From: Ralstonia soli
GTDB taxonomy: Bacteria; Pseudomonadota; Gammaproteobacteria; Burkholderiales; Burkholderiaceae
Direction: 5' to 3'
Length of the DNA stretch: 64,000 nt
Assembly (NCBI RefSeq): GCF_023955655.1
Contig: NZ_JAMXHT010000006.1
Location: forward strand, 186,001-250,000
Shown: piece after piece, positions 57,082 to 64,000 of the stretch
How positions within the stretch are numbered: position 1 is the stretch's first letter
Layout: every line of letters starts with the position of its first letter
Made by a program: the position numbers and the translations under genes
The notes under the pieces: model-generated
Told to the model about the DNA's origin: nothing
The model's database searches: none
Seen by the model: the letters and a program-made list of their open reading frames with translations, nothing else

Positions 57082-57681
57082 TCAGGCGCCCTTGTACCAG
57101 GCTGCGTTATACGGCGCGAGGCCATGGTGGGTGTAGCGGTTGCCCCGATGGTGGCGGCGCGCCTTGGCCGGAGCCGGCGCACTGCCCTCTTCGATCGTCT
57201 CGCGTTCTGCCACGGTGCGGGCCCGCGGCGCCTGCACTTGCGAGTAGACGCGCTGCTCCATCCGGTCGCGCGCCGCAGCCACGCGGTCGGGTGAGTCGGG
57301 CGGCAGCGACGTTTCAGCCACAGCAGGAGCCGATGCCGCAGTCGCGCCCGGCGTGGCGGCGTTGGCGGGGCCGGCCGCCACGGCTACGCTCATCGCATCG
57401 CTGGCCTGGGTGGCCGTGGGCCTGTGGCTCGCAAGGCTCTGCACCCACGGCGCGTGGTACATCCCCACGTAGATGGCGCCTGTGACGGCAATCAACGCGG
57501 CCGCCACGCTGCTGAATGCGCCGCCCACCACCGCCCGCGACACGCGCCTCCACCATGGCTCGTGCTCCGCCGCCGGCTGCTCCGCATCCGACACCTGGGT
57601 CGGATCCACATGTGTGGCAGCGAAATGCGACGCATCCTTGGGGTCCGGTGGTTGAGCGGTGATGGAAGCAGGCAGGCGCAT
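57082..57681 (-). CDS. Hypothetical single-pass membrane protein
   Basis: The 199-residue protein is not recognised. It has a cytoplasmic polar N-terminus with PWWRR, one membrane helix (about 50-75, AVVGGAFSSVAAALIAVTGAIYVG without the first residues) and a long Ala/Pro/Ser-rich outer region. It ends in a basic His/Arg segment (KARRHHRGNRYTHHGLAPY). It may tether something to the membrane. It converges on the MHS gene. Confidence 0.65.
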   Translation of the reverse strand: MRLPASITAQPPDPKDASHFAATHVDPTQVSDAEQPAAEHEPWWRRVSRAVVGGAFSSVAAALIAVTGAIYVGMYHAPWVQSLASHRPTATQASDAMSVAVAAGPANAATPGATAASAPAVAETSLPPDSPDRVAAARDRMEQRVYSQVQAPRARTVAERETIEEGSAPAPAKARRHHRGNRYTHHGLAPYNAAWYKGA

Positions 57682-57921
57682 GATAAGAACTCAGGGTCAT
57701 GGATCGGCAGCGTCACCCCCTGCCGATCGTGATTCGGAAACCGCCGCATGTCATCTGTGTGACAGCTGAACGGAGGATGAGCAGCCTTGGCTAACAAGTT
57801 TCGTGCCGGGCTTTGTGCGTCGCCACAAACGTCCGTCAACCTTTGCCAGCACGCATCCGCCATTGGGCCGCAGACGATTTCGGCGACCGCCGCCATGCCC
57901 GTACGCACACACAGCAGGTAG

Positions 57922-57933
57922 ACTTTGCAAAGT
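57922..57933. promoter_or_regulatory. Perfect 12-bp palindrome upstream of the zinc metallopeptidase
   Basis: ACTTTG-CAAAGT lies 43 bases before the GTG start and is followed by TTTATCGG. It could be an operator or part of the promoter. The wider 57682-57975 gap holds no gene. Confidence 0.3.
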
Positions 57934-57975
57934 TTATCGGGTGTGACGCCCGACTTGCCATCAAGGAGAAACACC

Positions 57976-58863
57976 GTGCGTTGGGATGACATGCGCGAGA
58001 GCAACAACGTCGAGGATGAGCGCGAATCCTCGGGCGGCGGCGGCTTCGGGGGCGGCGGCATGCGGCTGGGGATCGGCGGCATTGCGGTCGTGGCCATCGT
58101 GGGCTTGCTGATGGGCAAGAACCCGCTGGAAATCCTGGGCATGGTGATGCAGGTATCGCAGAACACGCCCGTGCAATCCGCCCCGCACAACCCTGCCCGC
58201 CCCACCGGCGAGACCGACAACGACCGCAGCAAGCAATTGGTCTCACACGTGCTGGGCGACACCGAAGACACGTGGTCGCAACTGTTCAAGCAGGCCGGCC
58301 GCGCCTATCAGCCGCCCAAACTGGTGCTGTTCCGCCAAGGCATCCGCTCGGGCTGCGGTGACGCCACCTCGGCAGTCGGCCCGTTCTATTGCCCAGCGGA
58401 CACCAAGGTCTACCTCGACCTCGGCTTCTTCGACGAGCTACGCCGCCGCTTTGGCGCCCCGGGGGACTTTGCCGCCGCGTATGTCGTGGCGCACGAAGTC
58501 GGCCACCACGTGCAGAACCTGCTGGGCGTGTCGGAGAAGGTCAGCCGTGCGCAGGCGGGCAAATCGCAGGCGGCGGCCAACGCGCTGTCGGTCAAGCTGG
58601 AGTTGCAGGCCGATTGCCTGGCCGGCGTATGGGGCCACTACGCGCAGCAGCGCGGTTTGCTGGAGCGCGGAGACCTGGAGCAGGCGCTCACCGCTGCGCA
58701 CGCCATCGGTGACGACACCCTGCAGCGCAACGCGGGCCGCAGCGTCACGCCCGACGCCTTCACGCACGGCTCTTCGGAGCAGCGCATGCACTGGTTCCGC
58801 CAGGGCTTCGACGCCGGCGACCTGCGCCAGTGCGACACCTTCCGCGCCGGCGCCGACGCCTGA
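57976..58863 (+). CDS. ypfJ: Neutral zinc metallopeptidase (YpfJ/KPN_02809 family)
   Basis: The 295-residue protein has an N-terminal Gly-rich cytoplasmic segment, one membrane helix (about 38-55) and a neutral zinc-peptidase domain. The metal motif is HEVGHH at 173-178, with the second-site Glu in KLELQADCLAGVW. The active domain should face the periplasm. The start is GTG 57976 with AAGGAGA 8 bases upstream. Confidence 0.88.
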   Translation: MRWDDMRESNNVEDERESSGGGGFGGGGMRLGIGGIAVVAIVGLLMGKNPLEILGMVMQVSQNTPVQSAPHNPARPTGETDNDRSKQLVSHVLGDTEDTWSQLFKQAGRAYQPPKLVLFRQGIRSGCGDATSAVGPFYCPADTKVYLDLGFFDELRRRFGAPGDFAAAYVVAHEVGHHVQNLLGVSEKVSRAQAGKSQAAANALSVKLELQADCLAGVWGHYAQQRGLLERGDLEQALTAAHAIGDDTLQRNAGRSVTPDAFTHGSSEQRMHWFRQGFDAGDLRQCDTFRAGADA

Positions 58864-59255
58864 GCGCAAACAAAAATGGGCATGCTGTCACGCATGCCCA
58901 ACCGCTTTCTTTCCGATCCGCTCCACGCAGTCTTGACGCTGCGCAGAGCTTGCCGGATCGCGCTTCTCCCCGCTTTTAGATGTCTGTGTAGAGCGTGTGC
59001 CTGGTGCTGCTGTCGAACACGCGGTAGCTCAAACCATGGCCGGTGCGCTTTGTCTGCATGGGACCCCGTTCGCTGATTCTGCGTTTTCCCGTTGACTCGG
59101 TCGGAGGCGCTCTGTCGGCGTGTGCCGGGGGTGCCGTGACTGCTTTTGACCACAACGTCCCGCCGCCATCGTAAGAACGGGCGCCGACCCGCGCATCCCC
59201 CAATTTGGGGATGCTGCGGACCCGCCAACGGAGGGAAAAAGTCGGGAGCGGTAGT
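58864..59255. other. Intergenic region with two hairpins
   Basis: TGGGCATGC/GCATGCCCA (58877-58900, 6-base loop) follows the peptidase and may be its terminator, with only a weak T-run (CTTTCTTT). GCATCCCC/GGGGATGC (59193-59214) lies 40 bases past the SDR stop on the minus strand and lacks a T-run. The 27-codon frame at 58976-59059 lies between them. Confidence 0.4.
58976..59059 (-). CDS. Possible 27-residue small protein
   Basis: An ATG at 59059 with GGGG upstream opens a 27-codon frame with choice of GC-ending codons. The product is basic with an ordered-looking core (TKRTGHGLSYRVFD). No family is recognised. Support is only codon style and the open gap. Confidence 0.25.
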   Translation of the reverse strand: MQTKRTGHGLSYRVFDSSTRHTLYTDI

Positions 59256-60002
59256 TCAACGGCCGCCGCTGCAATCGAGCAGCGCGCCCGTCACGTACGA
59301 CGCCGCATCGGAGAGCAGCCAGACGATGGTCTCGGCCACCTCTTGCGGCGTGCCGGCGCGGCCGATCGGCGTGGTGGCGCCCAGGCGCTGGGCGCGGTCG
59401 GGCTGGCCGCCGGAGGCGTGGATGTCGGTTTCGATCAGGCCGGGGCGCACGGCATTGACGCGCACGCCGTCGCGGGCCAGTTCGCGCGCGAGGCCCAGCG
59501 TCATCGTATCGACGGCACCCTTGGAAGCGGCGTAATCGACGTATTCGTGCGGCGAGCCCAACCGCGACGCCGCCGACGACACATTCACCACCGAGCCGCC
59601 CACGCCGCCGCGCGACGTCGACAACCGCCGCGCCGCTTCGCGCGCCACGAGGAAGGCGCCCAGCACATTGGTCTCGAACATCGTGCGCAGGCGGTGCGTG
59701 GTCATGTCGGCCACGTCCTGCGCCTCGGCCACGATGCCGGCGTTGTTGACCACGCCATGCAGCGGCCCGAAGCGCCCCGCTGCCGCCTCGAATAGTGCGA
59801 TCACATCCTCGTCGCTCGACACGTCGCCCTGTACGGCCAGCGCATGGCCGCCGGCCTGTTCGATGAGACCGACCGTCTCTTCCGCCGCCTGCCGGTTGCC
59901 GCGATATTGCAACGCAACAGACCAGCCGCGTTGCGCGCACAGCACCGCCGTGGCACGGCCGATGCCGCGGCTGCCGCCGGTAATGACGATGGTCTTGGAC
60001 AT
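59256..60002 (-). CDS. SDR-family oxidoreductase (FabG-like)
   Basis: The 248-residue classical SDR has the TGGSRGIG cofactor loop, NNAG, the catalytic Ser in VNVSSAASR, YAASK with the catalytic Tyr/Lys, and a C-terminal SYVTGALLDCSGGR. The cofactor loop and Arg in the beta2 region favour NADP(H). The substrate is unknown. It is divergent from the Ada-AlkA gene with 137 bases between. Confidence 0.88.
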   Translation of the reverse strand: MSKTIVITGGSRGIGRATAVLCAQRGWSVALQYRGNRQAAEETVGLIEQAGGHALAVQGDVSSDEDVIALFEAAAGRFGPLHGVVNNAGIVAEAQDVADMTTHRLRTMFETNVLGAFLVAREAARRLSTSRGGVGGSVVNVSSAASRLGSPHEYVDYAASKGAVDTMTLGLARELARDGVRVNAVRPGLIETDIHASGGQPDRAQRLGATTPIGRAGTPQEVAETIVWLLSDAASYVTGALLDCSGGR

Positions 60003-60139
60003 GCCGATCTCCCGATGTGTTGTTGTGCTTGCATTGTGCCGATATACCGACTTCTCGGCATCGAGGGAGATGTCCGTTTCCGGCGAACGTGCCCACCTCG
60101 ACAGGGCTAGACTAGCTGCCAGCTCCCCCGATCACCACC

Positions 60140-61624
60140 ATGCACCTCGACCACAACGCCTGCTACCACGCCGTACAGTCGCGCGACCGGCGCTTTGACG
60201 GCTGGTTCTTTGTCGGCGTGACCTCCACCGGCGTATATTGCCGCCCCGTTTGCGCGGTCCGCACGCCGCAGCAGAAGAACTGCCGCTTCTTCGCCACGGC
60301 CGCCGCCGCCGAGCACGCGGGCTTCCGCCCGTGCCTGCGCTGCCGACCGGAACTGGCACCAGGACACAGCCTGGCCGAGATGTCATCCAACCTGGCGCGC
60401 GCAGCGGCCCGCATGATCGACGAGGGTTTCCTGCAGGAGCACGACCTGGCGGCACTGGCCAACGCGGTGGGCGTGACCGACCGCCACCTGCGCCGCATCT
60501 TCCGCGCCGAGTTCGACGTCTCGCCTATCGACTATGCGCAGACGCAGCGCCTGCTGCTCGCCAAGCGGCTGCTGACGGACACCGCCATGCCTGTCGGTGA
60601 CATTGCCTTTGCAGCGGGCTTTGGCAGCGTGCGGCGGCTGAACAGCGGGTTCATGGAGCATTACGGTTTTGCGCCGACCCGCCTGCGGTCTCGCACAACC
60701 GCAACGCACCCCGAAGACGGCCCCACGCTCATGCTCGGCTACCGGCCGCCGTTTGCATGGGGGGCGTTGCTTGAATTCCTGCGAGCACGCGCAATCGATG
60801 GCGTGGAGGTGGTCAACAACGACAGCTACGCGCGCACGATCGCGGTGGACTATGCCGGCGCACGGCACACCGGCTCCCTGCACGCGCGCAATGTGCCGCA
60901 GCGCCACGCGGTGGCGCTCACGCTATCACCCAGCCTGCTGCATGCCATGCCGCCCGTGCTGGCGCGCGTGCGGCGGCTGTTCGATCTCGATTGCCGGCCC
61001 GATCTGGTGGACGCGCATCTGGGCGCGCTCGCCGCCGAGACCCCGGGCTTGCGCGTCCCTGGCGCCGTGGATGGTTTTGAGATTGCGGTGCGCGCCATCG
61101 CCGGGCAGGTCATCTCGCTGGTGCAGGCGCGGCACATCCTGGCGCGCATGGTGGCAGCGTTTGGCGCGCCGCTGGAGCAGCCGAGTGACCGGCAGTCCGG
61201 GCTGTCGGTGACGTTCCCCTCCGCAGCCGCGCTGGCCGCAGTCGATCCGCAGGCGCTATCCGCGCAGACCGGCCTGCAGGCCAGCCGCGCCGCTGCCGTG
61301 GTGGAACTCGCCCGCGCCATCGAAGGCGGCAACCTGCGGCTTGAACCCCTGGTGCCGCTTGCGCCCACGCTGGCCGCGTTGCAGGCGCTGCCCGGCGTCG
61401 GCGAATGGACGGCGCAGTACGTCGCCATGCGCGCGCTGGGCTGGCCCAATGCGTTTCCGCTGGGCGACTACGTACTGCGCAAACGCCTCGCCAACGGCGA
61501 TGGTGCCCTGCCCACGCGCCGCGCCATGGTCGAACGCGCCGAACCGTGGGCGCCATGGCGCGCCTATGCCGCCATGCATCTCTGGCACCGGGAAGATGCC
61601 CTTGCGGATACCGTTTCCAGCTGA
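60140..61624 (+). CDS. Ada-AlkA fusion: methyl-phosphotriester sensor, AraC regulator and 3-methyladenine glycosylase
   Basis: The 494-residue protein joins three parts. First is an Ada zinc domain (C34, C38, C65, C68; C34 or C38 in VYCRPVC would take the methyl group). Next is an AraC helix-turn-helix (about 95-180, DLAALANAVGVTDRHLRRIF). Last is an AlkA glycosylase (PPFAWGALLEFLRARAI, HhH-GPD LPGVGEWTAQYVAMRALG with late Asp in GDYVLRK). It should sense methylated DNA, induce the response and excise 3-methyladenine. Ada's usual C-terminal methyltransferase is the next gene instead. Confidence 0.92.
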   Translation: MHLDHNACYHAVQSRDRRFDGWFFVGVTSTGVYCRPVCAVRTPQQKNCRFFATAAAAEHAGFRPCLRCRPELAPGHSLAEMSSNLARAAARMIDEGFLQEHDLAALANAVGVTDRHLRRIFRAEFDVSPIDYAQTQRLLLAKRLLTDTAMPVGDIAFAAGFGSVRRLNSGFMEHYGFAPTRLRSRTTATHPEDGPTLMLGYRPPFAWGALLEFLRARAIDGVEVVNNDSYARTIAVDYAGARHTGSLHARNVPQRHAVALTLSPSLLHAMPPVLARVRRLFDLDCRPDLVDAHLGALAAETPGLRVPGAVDGFEIAVRAIAGQVISLVQARHILARMVAAFGAPLEQPSDRQSGLSVTFPSAAALAAVDPQALSAQTGLQASRAAAVVELARAIEGGNLRLEPLVPLAPTLAALQALPGVGEWTAQYVAMRALGWPNAFPLGDYVLRKRLANGDGALPTRRAMVERAEPWAPWRAYAAMHLWHREDALADTVSS

Positions 61625-61629
61625 ACGCC

Positions 61630-62178
61630 ATGTACCGCCATACCTTTCCCTGTCCGCTCGGCGACATGCTGTTGACCGCCACCGACACCCACCTGACCGG
61701 CGCGTTCTTCACCGGCCAGAAGACGATTCCCGTGAATGCTGCGCGCCTGTCGCTGGGTGCGGATGTGCCCGTCATTCAGGAGGCCCAGGCGCAGTTCACG
61801 GCGTACTTTGCCGGCAGGCTGCACGACTTTGACGTGCCGATGGCGCCCGAAGGTACGCCGTTCCAGCAGGATGTCTGGCGCCTGCTGTGCGAGATCGCGT
61901 TCGGCAGTCGCACCACCTACGGCCAGATCACCGCGCGCCTCGGGCTCACGCGCGAGCATGCACGCGCCGTGGGCACCGCTGTCGGACGCAACCCGATCTC
62001 GATCGCCATCCCGTGCCACCGGGTGGTGGGCGCCGACGGCGCGCTCACGGGCTATGCCGGCGGGCTGCCGCGCAAGGCTGCGCTGCTGCGGCTCGAAGGC
62101 CATCCCGCGCAGGTCGGCGAACGCCTGCCCATGCCCGGCGATGATCGCCAGGGCACGCTGGCGCTCGCGCCTGCATGA
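61630..62178 (+). CDS. ogt: Methylated-DNA-[protein]-cysteine S-methyltransferase
   Basis: The 182-residue protein has the MGMT N-domain and the active-site PCHR with acceptor C129 in SIAIPCHRVVGADG. The helix-turn-helix arginine-finger region is TTYGQITARLG. It repairs O6-methylguanine by suicide transfer. It starts 5 bases after the Ada-AlkA stop, forming a self-contained adaptive-response unit. No Ada domain is attached. Confidence 0.93.
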   Translation: MYRHTFPCPLGDMLLTATDTHLTGAFFTGQKTIPVNAARLSLGADVPVIQEAQAQFTAYFAGRLHDFDVPMAPEGTPFQQDVWRLLCEIAFGSRTTYGQITARLGLTREHARAVGTAVGRNPISIAIPCHRVVGADGALTGYAGGLPRKAALLRLEGHPAQVGERLPMPGDDRQGTLALAPA

Positions 62179-62251
62179 AACGCCAATCGCGCGGACAATG
62201 CGCGCACATCTCCGTCATGCAACGTCACCCAACACTCGCGAGACCACCCTC

Positions 62252-63178
62252 ATGCGCCGCTCCGATGTGCTCGAACTCCTAACGCTGGCTGCCCTGTGGG
62301 GCGGCTCCTTCCTGTTCATGCGGGTGGCTGCGCCGCCGTTCGGGCCGGTGGCGCTGATCGCGCTGCGCGTGGCGATCGCCTCGTGCTTCCTCGTCCCGAT
62401 GCTGGCCTGGCGCGGCGGCATGGGCACCCTGCGCGCGCACTGGCCGCATCTGCTGGCCGTGGGCGTCCTCAACTCGGCCATCCCGTTCTGCCTGTTCGCC
62501 TATGCCGAACTCACGCTGACGGCGGGCTTCACCTCGGTGCTGAACGCTGCGGCGCCGCTGTTTGCGGCCATCGTCGCGTTTACCTGGCTGGGTGAGCGGA
62601 TGTCGTCACTGCGCGTGTTGGGATTGGCGATCGGCTTCATCGGCGTGATCGTGCTGGTGGGCGGGTCGTCTGTCATCGATGCAAAACAAGGCGGCGTGGC
62701 AGTAGCGGCGGCGCTGTCGGCCACCGTGCTGTACGGCGTGGCCAGCAGCTACACCAAGCGCTTCCTGACCGGCGTTCCACCGCTGGCCGTGGCCACCGGC
62801 AGCCAACTGGCCGCCGCCATCGTGCTCGCGCCGCTGGCCTACTGGCTGTGGCCTGCGCAAACGCCCACGGGCAGCGTATGGCTGCACGTGGTCGCCCTGG
62901 GCATCGCGTGCACGGGCATCGCCTACATCCTCTTTTTCCGCCTGGTCGCACACGTGGGGCCGACGCGCGCGGTGTCGGTCACGTTTCTGATCCCGGTGTT
63001 CGGCGTGCTGTGGGGCATCCTGTTCCTTGGCGAGCAATTGACGCTCAACATGGTGATCGGCTGCGCAGTCATCCTGCTCGGTACGTCGCTCTCGACCGGC
63101 GTGCTTGCGCCGGGCAAGAAAGCCAACGCAACCAGCACGACCAACGAGAAGGATTCGCTGCTGCGTTCGGGCCGCTGA
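62252..63178 (+). CDS. EamA/DMT-family transporter
   Basis: The 308-residue protein has ten membrane helices in two EamA repeats (LAALWGGSFLFMRVAAPPFGP and the PTRAVSVTFLIPVFGVLWG motif). It probably exports amino acids or metabolites. It follows ogt by 73 bases in the same direction, with ATG 62252. The C-terminal 25 residues are polar. Confidence 0.88.
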   Translation: MRRSDVLELLTLAALWGGSFLFMRVAAPPFGPVALIALRVAIASCFLVPMLAWRGGMGTLRAHWPHLLAVGVLNSAIPFCLFAYAELTLTAGFTSVLNAAAPLFAAIVAFTWLGERMSSLRVLGLAIGFIGVIVLVGGSSVIDAKQGGVAVAAALSATVLYGVASSYTKRFLTGVPPLAVATGSQLAAAIVLAPLAYWLWPAQTPTGSVWLHVVALGIACTGIAYILFFRLVAHVGPTRAVSVTFLIPVFGVLWGILFLGEQLTLNMVIGCAVILLGTSLSTGVLAPGKKANATSTTNEKDSLLRSGR

Positions 63179-63717
63179 CCGGCCATGGTGGTGCCGGCAA
63201 GCGGGGATGTTCCTTGATGCACGGAAAACCGCTTGAAGCCGACACTTAAATCCGCGCGCGAATCGATTGGCAATGCGCCGCATTCATTGTCGATCTTCAC
63301 TTTGCGGTACGCTTTTGGCACCAATTCGCGCAACATTGCAAAGGATCGACCCGGGGGCGATAAGCCATCGATTTGTAATGAATACCCGGCCGCACCCAAG
63401 CCCATGAAATTTCTTCAATGGCCTCAGCACTGGGCCTTCAGGCCGATTTAGAAAATATTAAAAGCTGAAATAAAAGCAGAAAACATCGGCAGACGCGCAC
63501 TCGATCTTAATGATCCGATAATCCGATTTGAGAAAATTGCATCATCGAAATCGGATTCCCCCGATGGTTAATCCGATTTTCTTTGTTATGCTCGCCCATC
63601 GGTCGATCAGGGGCGTGCAAGGGAATCGCGGCGAGACATCTGCGATACCCGATTGCTGGCGGATCCTCCGCTGCGCGGCCGACTACGCACGCTCCATCAA
63701 ACACGTTGGATACGCGC
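63179..63717. other. AT-rich region before hipA without a hipB gene
   Basis: No helix-turn-helix gene is seen on either strand. The longest forward frame (63233-63451) has no antitoxin features. The base composition falls sharply from about 63380 to 63600. The element ATCCGAT recurs in 63513-63577. Confidence 0.5.
63513..63577. repeat. Operator-like ATCCGAT repeats upstream of hipA
   Basis: ATCCGAT occurs at 63513-63519, 63521-63527 and 63571-63577, and inverted at 63550-63556. The last three are extended to AATCCGATTT. A TTATGCT (63586 region) could be a -10. The pattern recalls the TATCC/GGATA elements bound by HipB. Confidence 0.5.
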
Positions 63718-64000
63718 ATGCTGGACGTCTACCTGAACAAGCATCTGATCGGTCAGCTCTCGTGCGGCCGCAGCGGTTGGGCGTTCGAATACGATGCTCG
63801 CTGGCAGACTTCTTCGCAGGGCTTTGACCTGAGCCCGCAGTTGCCGCGCACCGCCGGCACCATCGCCGACACGGCAAAAGCGCAGCCGGTACGCCACTTC
63901 TTTGAATACCTCTTGCCCGAAGCGGCACGCAACGCGCCCAAGGCTGCCGCGGCCGCACTGGACCATCTTGCGCGAACAGCGCCCCATCTCGACGGCCCGC
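63718..64000 (+). CDS. hipA: HipA-family serine/threonine kinase toxin, N-terminal part (cut by window edge)
   Basis: The 94 residues visible are the HipA N-subdomain 1: MLDVYLNKHLIGQLSCG, WAFEYDARW, FDLSPQLPR and QPVRHFFEYLLPEA. Complete HipA proteins are about 430 residues and phosphorylate glutamyl-tRNA synthetase. The catalytic domain lies beyond the edge, so a stand-alone HipS-like protein cannot be excluded. The start ATG lies at 63718. No antitoxin gene is directly upstream. Confidence 0.8.
   Translation, partial: MLDVYLNKHLIGQLSCGRSGWAFEYDARWQTSSQGFDLSPQLPRTAGTIADTAKAQPVRHFFEYLLPEAARNAPKAAAAALDHLARTAPHLDGP

Noticed and set aside
63233-63451. Frame upstream of hipA as hipB
   Set aside because: No helix-turn-helix pattern, odd composition, and stop well before the repeats.

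Overview
This is a high-GC (roughly 65 %), gene-dense chromosomal segment from a betaproteobacterium of the Burkholderiales. The closest fit by gene content and protein style is Ralstonia; that genus call is from recognition, not from a search. About 62 protein genes are supported. No rRNA, tRNA, insertion sequence, prophage or CRISPR array was seen. Most of the window is core metabolism and information processing. The accessory-looking parts are 30086-30401 (a decayed tandem repeat), 42948-43967, 44069-60002 (regulators, transporters and envelope enzymes) and the right edge from about 63380 (an AT-rich promoter region in front of hipA).

Layout. 1-4322: an epimerase-like protein, a ferredoxin-flavin reductase, and an argD-type aminotransferase preceded by a possible arginine leader peptide and attenuator. 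4353-9516: the branched-chain amino acid importer livJ-HMGF on the minus strand, with a terminator after livJ and a palindrome at the livJ start point. 9744-12778: ispH-fkpB, radC and rpmB-rpmG, the last pair behind a structured 5' leader. 12893-16543: NAD synthesis genes nadB and nadA-nadC, facing each other. 16688-22297: a desaturase, an MscS channel, a small PLD-type enzyme, an RsmB/NOP methyltransferase and purN. 22700-25246: a response regulator and a hybrid kinase, tail to tail. 25472-33211: ribF, ileS-lspA, a 21-bp repeat array, and coaBC / LLM oxidoreductase / dut with 4-nt overlaps. 33231-36695: clpS-clpA and a cold-shock gene with a long leader. 36808-42704: two DUF proteins, the complete cytochrome bd operon cydP-A-B-X-ybgE, and icd.

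42948-48921 holds exported and periplasmic proteins: an orphan dehydrogenase small subunit, an Asr-like basic peptide, a lipoprotein phosphatase, a di-haem peroxidase, a DUF192 protein, an exported metallo-beta-lactamase-fold hydrolase and a lysozyme-inhibitor-like protein. 48981-57050 holds three LysR regulators with their likely targets (an MFS pump, DoxX, and a gamma-glutamyltransferase with an MHS transporter). 57082-63178 holds a neutral zinc metallopeptidase, an SDR, and an alkylation-repair cluster (Ada-AlkA fusion, Ogt, EamA exporter). The right edge cuts hipA after its first 94 codons. No hipB lies directly upstream, but four ATCCGAT elements do.

The points most worth a second look are the arginine-rich leader before argD, the 21-bp repeat array before coaBC, the palindromic site at livJ, the rpmB leader fold, and hipA with an operator-like array but no visible antitoxin. 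All promoter, terminator and operator calls come from reading consensus matches and dyads by eye.
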